Of a DNA stretch of 64,000 bases, positions 22,896 through 32,044 are shown piece after piece (position 1 is the stretch's first letter; each line of letters begins with the position of its first letter). A program made the translations under genes and the position numbers. The notes under the pieces were generated by a model. It did not search any database. It was not told the origin of the DNA and worked only from the letters and a program-made list of their open reading frames with translations. Origin of the DNA: Lumbricus rubellus (Eukaryota; Annelida; Clitellata; Crassiclitellata; Lumbricidae); contig OX243825.1 of assembly GCA_945859605.1 (NCBI GenBank), forward strand, positions 16,434,348 to 16,498,347, read 5' to 3'.

Positions 22896-25793
22896 GGCGC
22901 CCGCAGCATAGGTCAAGGGGGGTCGCGTGACCCCCCTGGAAAGCATGACAAAATATTAGCAATAGCACTTTCTGGGCAAATGTTAGTGGTTAAACGGGAC
23001 AGCTTGCCCAACAGTCATTGTGTTCTTTTACTTCACCAACTTTTGGAGTATATCTTGTGGTTATCTCTACATTTTGGGTACTACTTTAACCCGTTACTCA
23101 GTCATAATTATGTATATTATTGTATAATAGGCCTGCATAGAGTCAGAAGTCAGAGGAACAGCCTTTCAACCACTCAGGTCATCAGGGTACGGTAATCGGA
23201 TATGCCGACTATAGCTAGCCGTAGACTCATAGGCCTAGAGGTTGCCGTCAAACCCCACTTGTAAGATTGATGGCACCCTAATTGTTTTCCTGTGATGCAG
23301 GTCAATGGCCAATCTACCAGTCTAATGCAGCCTGGCATCTTGTACCCATATGCTCTCCTTTCTAAGAATGCACAAGGAAGATGTCTTTCATCAAACTGCT
23401 CTCCCGCACACATTCTCATAGGATGATAGGACACAAGAGTTTACCAAGATTACTCAACTAACTTATAAATGTTTGCCAGCTTACAATATAGGCCAACTGT
23501 AGACAATTCATTGAATTCAATCAGAAGTAACCTCTGCAATAAGATTATTTAGCAAATTGAAGAGCCTGATTTATGCCTGAAGATGACAGAATTAATTTTA
23601 AAGGCATATAATGTCTCATTACAACTTTACAAGATCTTCTAGATCTGGTCAGGTTGAGCTTTGAGTCTATAGTCTTGTTTTTAAAACTGCCATCAAACAT
23701 TTTGCAGTAAAATGACAAGGAATGCTCTTTTGTTAGGCCTACAGTCATTCTATTGTGCTATAAATGCAAGTACAAAATACTTTGCTAGTATTTAAACTTG
23801 TATCTCAAATAGATCTACTATAGCATTTAAAATAATTACCATAGCCTAACTGAATCAAACATATGGTAAGAAATATATAAGAACGAGAAGAAAACAATAT
23901 TTGATCAATCAAGTTGGGAGATTTCAACTATCATATTGATTGGGAAACATCGGAAGGGGAAAGTCATGAGAGAGATTATTGACGAAAATATACCCAAACG
24001 CAAGAGAACCAACAAGAGGAGGCCATGGGTAACACGCGAGGTTCAAAAAAAGAGAAGGGCGAAGAATAAAGCTTGGAAGAATTATCATAAGTTGAAGAAG
24101 GAAACAAAGAATGAACTCGAGGGTGAGAGTGTAGCAAGACTCGAGGAATTGAGGGTGAACTATGTGAATAAAAGAAACGTCTGCAATAAAACAAATAAGG
24201 AAGCAATAAAAATCTTTGAGCAGAAGTTGTCGAGAAATGTTAAAGAAGACAGCAAGAGTTTCTACAATTATGTTAGAAGCAAGCAAAAAAGGAAAGACAG
24301 GGTAGGGCCACTAAAAAAGGAAGAGGGGGGTAGAGAAGTTGTTGTGGACGACTCGGAAGCTACTGAAATGCTGAATAAATTTTTCAGCTCAGTGTTTACT
24401 TTGGAGGATTTAGGAAACATTCCTGAGCCTAGCCAAGCATTTCTGGACAGTGGTGGTAAAGGATTGACGCAAATAATGTTTACTAGGGAAAAGGTGGTGG
24501 AACAACTGAAAAGATTAAAAGTGGATAAGAGTCCAGGAAACGATGAGTTACATCCTAAGTTCTTACATGAAGTGAGGGAAGAAATCGGGGGGACATTGGC
24601 ACAGATCTTCAATAAATCGATACAGAGCGGAGATGTTCCACAAGAATGGAGGGATGCTCTTATAGTGCCATTGTTTAAAAAAGGAAACCGAAGTGAGCCA
24701 GGTAACTACAGACCAGTCAGTCTAACCAGTGTGGTGTGTAAGGTCATGGAGAGAATTGTTAAGGATAACATAGTTGAGCACTTGAATGTACATGATATTA
24801 TAAAAGGTAGTCAACATGGATTCACTAAGGGACGCTCGTGTTTGACAAATCTGTTGGAATTCTTTGAAGTGGTCTTTGAGAAGTTAGATGAGGGAAAGCC
24901 AGTGGATGTGATTCACCTAGACTTTGCAAAGGCATTTGATAAAGTACCCCATAAAAGACTAGTTAAAAAGTTGCAAGCTTGCGGAATTAGTGGGCAGGTA
25001 CTCAAGTGGATTGAAAGCTGGCTTTCAGATAGAAGACAAAAAGTGGGAATAGGAGATAAACACTCTAGGTGGACAGCAGTGCTAAGCGGAGTGCCACAAG
25101 GATCAGTGTTGGGGCCACTGTTGTTTGTACTTTTTATTAATGATATAGATGATGGGATTCTATCAAAGATTTCTAAGTTTGCGGATGACACAAAATTATG
25201 TAGAGCAGTGGGTAATAAAGAAGAAGCAGATATACTACAGGAAGATCTAGGAAAAATGTTTAGATGGTCACAGGACTGGCAAATGCTTTTTAATTTGGAA
25301 AAGTGCTCAGTGATGCATATGGGAAAGAGGAACCAGGAGTTTGCATATGAAATGGGGGGTAAGGCACTGAGGGTGAGTGATGAAGAAAGGGACTTAGGAG
25401 TGATCATGCACAAGAGTGCAAAGCCTTCAAGGCAATGTGCTGAAGCATCAAAAAAGGCAAATTCAACATTAGGCATGATAAAAAGGACAATAGTTACTAG
25501 AGATAAGGATACAATACTGAGGCTATATAAATCACTGGTTAGGCCACAGCTGGAATACTGCATTCAGGCATGGAATCCATACTTAAAGCAGGATATTGAA
25601 AAACTGGAGAAAGTGCAGAGAAGAGCTACGAAGATGATTTGGGGTTACAAAGATATGAGCTATGAGGAGAGGTTGGAAAGGTGTGGGCTAACAACACTGG
25701 AGAGACGGAGGAGCAGAGGAGACCTAATTGAAGCATACAAGATCATTACTGGAAAGGAAGCACTATGTTGGGAGAAGTTCTTTGTATTAGCAC

Positions 25794-26993
25794 TAGGGCT
25801 GCACGTTAATCGCCGTTAACGCCCGCGATTAACGCGTTAAAAAAATTTGCGATTAATTTTTTTAACGCATTAACGCAAAAGACGCATTAAATATTTTATG
25901 AATTTTTATCATTTTATGTCAAGTTTTGTAATCATTAATTTTCAAGTAATCATCGGTTATCGGTTATCGCCCACTTCTGTCGAGTCGCCCAACACTTCTC
26001 GTACGAGACAGCCTGCCTACGTCCGGTCCATCGGCACATGTTCTTTTCGTTATTTCGATCACTTTAAACAGCGGTTTTTTTATATTTATGATAGATGTTG
26101 TTGGTTTTTGTCAAACAATAGAGTCGAAGAAAATAGGCAAAACAGTTATGGACGGACAGTTTAAGTTTAAAACTGATAAGGTAGTCGTTTGTAAATATTG
26201 TAACCGAGAATTTAACTACCACCGCAGTAATTCGTCGCTGTCGTACCATCTGCGTACAAAGCATGCCTTCGTAACACGTGGTTCCGAAAAGAAGGACGTT
26301 GTAAATCAACGCCAACCGACGCTAGTGGACATGGAGCACCAAGGGAAACCAATGGATCGCTCGAAATATGATGCGGTGACAAACGCCATTGCACACTGGA
26401 TTACTTTAGAACCTGCCAAAAAGCTTATGAAATTCTATGAAATTTCTTCTGACGATGATGATGACGACGATAGACCTTTGATTCCACGGGCTAAATCAAC
26501 TTCGGATGCGCTACTTCGCTACAAAGATGCGCCAGAGATCGATACGGATTCTTGTCCACTGCAGTGGTGGAAGGATCATGCTGGAGCCCACAAAGTCCTG
26601 GCCACTGTAGCAAGGAAATACTTAGCGTCTCCGGCCACTACTGTTCCCTGTGAACGATTGTTCTCTCTCTCTGGGAACATTTTGAACAAAAAGAGAGCAT
26701 CTTTGTCAACAGACAATGTTAATAAACTTGTATGTCTGAGTAACTGGCTGCATTTACAGCTTTAGGCTGTTCAGACCAAATCACATACTCTTTTATTTGA
26801 CGTACCGCTTACATAACACGGTTGGTGTACAATCATTAAAAATTTGAGATCCTTTTTTTAGAAATTTGTCTGAATGTTTTACCCTTAAAATGTACTTTAA
26901 AAATTTCAGGAAATGTGCGATTAATTAATCGCGTTAATTTTTTTAATCGTGCGATTAATCGCGATTAAAAAAATTAATCGAAATGCAGCCCTA
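25794..26993 (+). mobile_element. Internally deleted hAT transposon, 1.2 kb, nested in the LINE
   Basis: Inverted ends tagggctgca (25794-25803) and tgcagcccta (26984-26993) are flanked by the exact 8-bp duplication attagcac (25786-25793 and 26994-27001). Subterminal regions are packed with cgattaatcgc-type words at both ends, likely transposase-binding repeats. It carries a short ORF made from the two ends of a hAT transposase. Confidence 0.93.
26088..26765 (+). CDS. Truncated hAT transposase: BED zinc finger joined to the dimerisation domain (225 aa)
   Basis: Residues 35-59 form a BED-type finger (Cys35-x2-Cys38, His54-x4-His59). Residues 150-225 match the hAT C-terminal dimerisation region, with ...WWKDHAG..., an ATTVPCERLFSLSGN-type block and a final LVCLSNWLHLQL. 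Autonomous hAT transposases are usually 500-700 residues; the RNase-H-like catalytic core with its DDE residues is missing, replaced by a short acidic linker (Ser-Ser then seven Asp). The frame is intact across the join. Such a protein could bind the element's ends and dimerise but not cut, i.e. act as a repressor; that role is an inference. Start Met26088 or Met26148 (residue 21) are both possible. Confidence 0.8.
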   Translation: MIDVVGFCQTIESKKIGKTVMDGQFKFKTDKVVVCKYCNREFNYHRSNSSLSYHLRTKHAFVTRGSEKKDVVNQRQPTLVDMEHQGKPMDRSKYDAVTNAIAHWITLEPAKKLMKFYEISSDDDDDDDRPLIPRAKSTSDALLRYKDAPEIDTDSCPLQWWKDHAGAHKVLATVARKYLASPATTVPCERLFSLSGNILNKKRASLSTDNVNKLVCLSNWLHLQL

Positions 26994-27671
26994 ATTAGCA
27001 CCAAACAAAGCAACTCGGGGTCATAGGTACAAATTATTTAAGAAGCCGAAAGGATCATTAGGGCAGAAATTTTTCAGTGCTAGAGTTGTGGACATGTGGA
27101 ACGGATTGGGGGACAGCACTGTGTCGGTGGACACGGTCACAGCATTCAAAAGGAACCTAGGAAAATTGGGGTATTAAAAGTTCCAGGTCAATTTTGCAGT
27201 GGTTCTAACACAGGCCTAGTGTCTTCTGAACCACTTAAAACCCATGTTATGTTATGTTATGTAAGTTGATCAACTACACTGACTACAGGTTCTTGCTCAT
27301 GTAGACTAAATACAAAATTACAAGCTGACGAAGTTTTGCCCCTGAAATTTTCTGCACCCTGGAAATAAATAAATGACGTCCCTGCATGGTACAGTTAGTC
27401 TATTATAGTTAGTACAGTTAGTTAGTGTTATTGATTTTTTTCTATGAATAGGCCTAATATACATGAATAATATATGCCATAGCCTATATCAAAGTCGAAA
27501 ACTGTTTAAAGACTTTTTCGTTTTGTTATAAAAGGCTCATAAATATTATATTACGTTACATTGAGATAATGTATAGTTGTGTGAGTTGCTTGGTTTTAAT
27601 GACATTATTTTGTATCTTAACTACTCTGGCCACGACTGACCCCCCCTGCAAAAAATCCTGCGGGCGCCCAT

Positions 27672-27672
27672 G

Positions 27673-27711
<39 letters not shown>

Positions 27712-27780
27712 TTGTATAAAAATATACATACATACATATAATTATATATATATATATATATATACAGATACAGATGATCA
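27672..27780. repeat. (CA)n and (TA)n microsatellites
   Basis: (ca)n resumes directly after the TIR at 27671 and grades into (ta)n to about 27770. Confidence 0.92.
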
Positions 27781-28100
27781 TGATCATCATCATGATCATC
27801 GTCATCATCGTCGGCCATCTTGATAGTTTTCCGATGTATACGACCATTGCAAGTGAGCATAAAACGAACGATCAGTACCGTTGTCGATGACACACAAGCA
27901 CATACATAAACATGCACACAAATATTTATATATATATAATTCATTGTATGTATGCTGCGTCTTATGTGCATCCAAAACCGTATTATATATTTTATATAAA
28001 TTATATGTAGCGGATTTGGATATTTATTTTCAGACCTTTATTATAAGATCGACAGAGGCAATGGGTGCACTAGATGCCACTATATGGAGACGCAGAAATA
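27781..28100. other. No gene seen
   Basis: Short gatcat repeats, then AT-rich sequence. Confidence 0.5.
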
Positions 28101-28460
28101 CCCACAGAGACAGACAAACATCCAGACAAAGAGATAGAGACAGACAGACAGACAGACAGACAGATAGAAAGAGACAGAGAGACAGAGAGACAGAGAGGAG
28201 AAAGTTGGAATAGTACCATAGAGAAAAAAAGTAAGAAAAAAGTAAGTATAAGAGAGAGTATAATATAGCCTGCGCTTAAAAGAACGAGAAAAAGAAATAG
28301 TTAGAGCAGATGAAGAGAAAGAGGAAGATAGAATGGTGACGAAAGTGACAGGCAAACAGAGAAAGACAGACAGACAGACACACAGACAGACAGACAGACA
28401 GACAGAGAAAGACAGAGACAGACAGGCAGACAGACAGGCGGACAGATAAACAAACAGACA
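28100..28460. repeat. (GACA)n repeats in two blocks
   Basis: gacagaca blocks at 28105-28200 and 28340-28460, separated by A-rich sequence. Confidence 0.88.
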
Positions 28461-28829
28461 CGAAGCGATTATCTCTAGCTTATGTTCAGATAATTTATGT
28501 GGGCTAATTAAAAGAAAACAGAAACATCTGCTGAACATTCAGCAGTTAAGCGATTGAATGGGGTGGAGGGGGGGGGTCAAACGTGACGCTACAGCCTATA
28601 TACTGGCCCCACGACTGAGCTTATAGAGATGCCACTTCTGGAGTTTCCGATAAGATTTAGTCCATAAAGGGACTCTCTCAGACCCTCAATCACCTTATAT
28701 ATTGTGGAGAACGGGGGCTGGGCGAAGACCCAGGATGACCAGTACCAACCCCTGTCGTCAGGTACCCTTGCAGTCCGCGGAGTCCACTTTAGCGGTAGAC
28801 TAAAGATTAGCCGACTAGGCTTGAACCGT

Positions 28830-28835
28830 TTTATT
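28830..28835 (-). terminator. Polyadenylation signal AATAAA in the 3' LTR
   Basis: The + strand reads tttatt, i.e. aataaa in the sense of the element, about 450 bases past the TATA box, an arrangement that places the R region between them. Confidence 0.55.
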
Positions 28836-29305
28836 GAAGAATCACAGTTTATTGAAGAATCACAGTTTATTGAAGAATCACAGTTTTCACAGCACGATTT
28901 ATGTAGCGCCACGATCAGAGAACAGTAATTGATATAGCGCCCAGATTCGGAAAGTCAGTTGCAGCAGAAAGTGAAATGTCAGACAGCAGCAACAGATCGG
29001 AATGTCAGTAGCAGCAGCTTCTGCAGCGCAAGAGTCCGCGCGTCGAAGCAGCTTTGTCCGTCAGCTAGGTTACGGTAGTCAGGCACCGAACCCCAGTCCT
29101 GTAGAGGGATACCTGAAGAGGCCGATGTTCTTCTCGAGGCACAGACCAGGATTTACCCCCTCTACAACAGTATCACTCAACGAACGTTTTACCGTCCGTC
29201 AAGCCAGATCATTTAGCCTGACTACTACGCGGTTTAGGCGTTCTTCACCAGGCCATTCGTCTGCCCCGAGCAAGCGTACGAGCGGACTTATATACCCTGT
29301 ATGTG

Positions 29306-29770
29306 TGCTGAAGATGTAGATGTGCTGAAGATGTAGATGTGCTGAAGATGTAGATGTGCTGAAGATGTAGATGTGCTGAAGATGTAGATGTGGGCTGTAG
29401 GCGGCGTAGGCTAGATGCGCTGAAGATGTAGATGTGGGCTATAGGCGGCGTAGGCTAGATGCGCTGAAGATGTAGAAGTAGGCTATAGGCTAGGTATGCT
29501 GAGCAAGTAGATGTGCTGAAGATGTAGACGTGCTGAAGATGTAGATGTGCTGAAGATGTAGATGTGCTGAAGATGTAGATGTGCTGAAGATGTAGATGTG
29601 CTGAAGATGTAGATGTGCTGAAGATGTAGATGTGCTGAAGATGTAGATGTGCTGAAGATGTAGATGTGCTGAAGATGTAGATGTGCTGAAGATGTAGATG
29701 TGCTGAAGATGTAGATGTGCTGAAGATGTAGATGTGCTGAAGATGTAGATGTGCTGAAGATGTAGATAGG
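29306..29770. repeat. 18-bp minisatellite in the LTR, two blocks
   Basis: The unit gtgctgaagatgtagatg occurs about 5 times at 29306-29392 and about 14 times at 29508-29768. The blocks are separated by diverged ggctataggcggcgtaggc words. The minus frames through it are artefacts. Confidence 0.95.
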
Positions 29771-29849
29771 CTGAAGGTATAGGTACAGGCAGAGATACAG
29801 AGCAGGGCAGACACACATACAGACACCCATACAGTGCAAAATCTCTACA

Positions 29850-30890
29850 CGGCTCCCCCACAAACAGTCCCCAATTCCACTTTGGGGAGAAAGGAGCAAG
29901 GCACTGTCCCCAAAATTCGACTAAGCATCGGTCTACTGCAATGTCAATAATGCGCGGTCAAAGTTCAATGCACGAAATATTGTTCAGTTCAATACGAATG
30001 TTCAAATAACGTGCTATAATCCGATTCATGTATACAATTAAACTACTGTTCATTTTTCATTGTTCCTGGATAACAATCGCACAGAATAAATTCTTCCGCA
30101 AGGAATTAAGTTTACACACCGATAGTCATTCGCAAAACTAATGTTATATAGCGGCATTGTACGTGCACAGTTTAAAGTAAGCGTCAACACATGCTAAAAT
30201 GTTAAGGCAGATCGCTCATAGACTCACATAACTTCGGTACGCCGAATATCACATAAAACAGAATCGCACCCACTGGGTTCTGATCACATAACAATTGGTT
30301 ATTCGTAAAGAATTAGATCTACATCATAAAGGCGCTAAATAAGCATCGGCATGTTAAAATGCTAGAGCGCGTCGCTCATAAAAAGAAAATCGCACCCAAT
30401 AGGGTTTCTGATAACCTAGTCCGTTAAATTCAATCAATAATGTTCGCATTATTCGTAGGATTCACACATATAGGGTATCACATAAACTAAATCGTTCCAG
30501 AGCAAATTAGCAGTTGGCTATTCACGAAGGATTATAAGAACGGTGCTAATTAAGCATCGGCGCATTGTTTACAAGTCTCACATGCGGGATATCCCGTAAA
30601 GGCCGACTGTCCGGTGCGATTTGCCCTTCTATCAGCTACAATTAAAACGTTACTGTTCGTTATCGGTGGATTTTAAACACAACAATAATCATACCCGCAA
30701 GACTAAAACAATGTGGGACGAACAGTCCCTCATCACAATTAACGGTCCCACAGTAACCCCGTAGACCACAACCATCTAACAGAACTTTTAAAGTCACCTT
30801 AGCAAGGTCCCCTTTCTTTCGTTAGAATTCCGTTGTCCACTGTCCTTGGTCCAGCGAAGAAGGTTCAGGTCGGTTCATCTGTAGGTCAGT
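29850..30890 (-). other. Non-coding 3' internal region of the Gypsy element
   Basis: About 1 kb with no sizeable minus-strand frame. On the minus strand a purine-rich word next to the 3' LTR (gtgggggag, about 29857) could serve as polypurine tract. AT-rich with repeated 'aagcatcgg' and 'cgcataaa...' words. Confidence 0.6.
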
Positions 30891-31574
30891 TCATTTATCG
30901 GTCGGCTCATCTTTGATTGGTCCATCGTGGTTCGGTTCATCGTTGATTGGTCCATCGTCGTTCGGTTCGTCGTCGATCCAGATCACGTCGGATGGCAGCA
31001 ACGCTGAGGGTAAGGCAGGGGGAAGGCACCCCTGGTAGACGCCGAGGAGAAGGTCGGGGGTCCAGTGTGGGAATTCCATGGAGAGTAGCTCGACGAAACA
31101 TTCCGCCGACACGATGGTCGCTAGTTCACATCCGCGACGAACGATGCTGGCCATCTCTGCCTGCGTCATCGTAGGGCCCAAGACTTTGTCCAGCACGGGA
31201 TCCGGAACGTTCAGAAGTGAACAGATATCAAACCCACACGCGTCATCGTCCGAACTGTCAAACGTTCCCAACAGTTTCGTAGGAACCAGGTCGCTGCTGC
31301 TGGTGGGTTCCACCGTCGCGGAGACAGCCGCCGAGGGCGAAGCGGCGCTGACCGAACCCGCCGCGGCGGGTGCAGAAGAAACGCCCTTGACGCGTCTCAC
31401 CCGGTACGGTCGGCAATTCTTTTCGTGCCTCCATCTCGATCGAGCGGCATACGGACCGGAGAAGACTTGTCCACAGACCGAGCATCGAACCACGCTCTTA
31501 GCTTCCATTTCCACGGCTGACTGCTGACGAGTTTCCGAGGACGGCCCGATACGAGAAACCGTGGACGTGCGCAC
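30891..31574 (-). CDS. Accessory ORF of the Gypsy element: C2HC zinc-finger protein with acidic repeat tail (227 aa)
   Basis: Lies in the sense of gag-pol, 470 bases past its stop, in the place where some Gypsy elements carry env. Residues 31-55 hold a zinc-finger pattern, Cys-x2-Cys-x15-His-x3-Cys, followed by a basic stretch (RPYRVRRVKG). The middle is Ala/Ser-rich, then an acidic and hydrophobic part. The end repeats Asp-Glu-Pro-Asn-x-Asp-Gly-Pro-Ile. There is no signal peptide or transmembrane segment, so it is not an envelope protein. A single-finger DNA- or RNA-binding accessory factor is the simplest reading. I do not recognise a known family. Start could be Met1 or Met23 (MEAK), just before the finger. 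Confidence 0.7.
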   Translation of the reverse strand: MRTSTVSRIGPSSETRQQSAVEMEAKSVVRCSVCGQVFSGPYAARSRWRHEKNCRPYRVRRVKGVSSAPAAAGSVSAASPSAAVSATVEPTSSSDLVPTKLLGTFDSSDDDACGFDICSLLNVPDPVLDKVLGPTMTQAEMASIVRRGCELATIVSAECFVELLSMEFPHWTPDLLLGVYQGCLPPALPSALLPSDVIWIDDEPNDDGPINDEPNHDGPIKDEPTDK

Positions 31575-31675
31575 TTCCAGGAACTAGCTGCGAATGAGGG
31601 CAGCACTGACTGCGCCGAGGATGCAGCGTCCTAGTAGGCGGGGCTATGGTCGTAGGCCGTAGGCGGGGTAGACTA

Positions 31676-31800
31676 GATGCGCTGAAGATGTAGATGTGCT
31701 GAAGATGTAGATGTGCTGAAGATGTAGATGTGCTGAAGATGTAGATGTGCTGGAGATGTAGATGTGCTGAAGATGTAGATGTGCTGAAGATGTAGATGTG
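31676..31800. repeat. Internal copy of the LTR 18-bp minisatellite
   Basis: About seven copies of gtgctgaagatgtagatg, one with gctggagatg, inside the element between its two ORFs. It is preceded by a gcggggtagactagatgcg word like the spacer in the LTR. Confidence 0.95.
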
Positions 31801-32044
31801 CGCAGGCCAGAAGTGCTCACGGGGGACCCAAACGCGCTGACTTGCGCGCACGTAGAAGAACCTTGCGCGCTGACTTGCGCGCACGAAGAAGGAACGGCGC
31901 CGGCGATGCAGAGGAACGTGCGCTGACGAGGAGGAAGCTTGCGCGCAGACGACGAAGAGGAACGCCTGCGGACGCAGACTCGTGCGCCGACAAGGATTCT
32001 TGTGCGCACCGACGACGAGACTTGCGCCGTTCGCCTCAAACTCC
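31801..32044 (-). other. GC-rich spacer between the two Gypsy ORFs
   Basis: Contains three partial repeats of a cttgcgcgc...gacga word. The longer minus frame here (32316-31498) overlaps the end of gag-pol in another frame and is a shadow. Confidence 0.5.

Larger units (their letters stand above)
23936..27177 (+). pseudogene. LINE reverse transcriptase ORF, truncated and split by a hAT insertion
   Basis: The frame from 23936 reads a basic region, then a full reverse transcriptase core: GNYRPVSLTS near residue 260, the LDFAKAFDKVPH block, SGVPQGSVLGPLLF, and FADDTKL carrying the catalytic Asp pair. A C-terminal region with RPQLEYCIQAWNP follows. Reading stops at 25819 only because of the inserted hAT. 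Removing the insert with one copy of its attagcac duplication restores the same frame, which runs to a stop at 27175-27177. The junction between the endonuclease remnant and the basic region is out of frame, so an internal deletion occurred near 23950. It is dead as an autonomous element. Confidence 0.85.
23909..27265 (+). mobile_element. 5'-truncated CR1-like non-LTR retrotransposon (LINE)
   Basis: Starts inside the endonuclease domain: a Leu-Gly-Asp-Phe-Asn-Tyr word typical of the AP-endonuclease GDFN motif is encoded near 23914. It continues through a reverse transcriptase and ends in ttatg repeats (about 27245-27262), a 3' tail typical of the CR1/Rex/L2 group. A possible 8-bp target duplication, ttgatcaa, flanks it (23901-23908 and 27266-27273). 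A hAT at 25794-26993 interrupts it. Confidence 0.85.
22893..27671. mobile_element. DNA transposon with terminal inverted repeats inserted in (CA)n, carrying nested elements
   Basis: atgggcgcccgcag at 22893-22906 is mirrored by ctgcgggcgcccat at 27658-27671. Just inside, both ends run into G-rich (left) and C-rich (right) tracts, so the imperfect inversion extends about 40 bases. Both flanks are (CA)n, as if one microsatellite had been split. Without the nested LINE the element is about 1.4 kb with no transposase frame, so it looks non-autonomous. I cannot fix its superfamily or target duplication because the target is repetitive. Confidence 0.7.
28703..29849 (-). repeat. 3' LTR (left copy), 1147 bp
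   Basis: On the minus strand it starts tgtagagatt and ends gttctccaca. It carries a TATA box (gtatataag, 29295-29287), a polyadenylation signal aataaa (28835-28830), three copies of an 18-base word (attgaagaatcacagttt) near 28833-28884, and two blocks of an 18-bp minisatellite. Confidence 0.95.

Noticed and set aside
29306..29770. Regularly spaced repeats resembling a CRISPR array
   Set aside because: Units are directly tandem without unique spacers, and the context is a eukaryotic LTR.
29455..29899. Minus frames made of HLHLQHIYIFSTSTSSA-type repeats (also at 35990-36462 and 31644-32316)
   Set aside because: They are translations of the 18-bp LTR minisatellite.
31078..31527. 149-residue + frame opposite the Gypsy zinc-finger ORF
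   Set aside because: Shadow of the sense ORF on the other strand.
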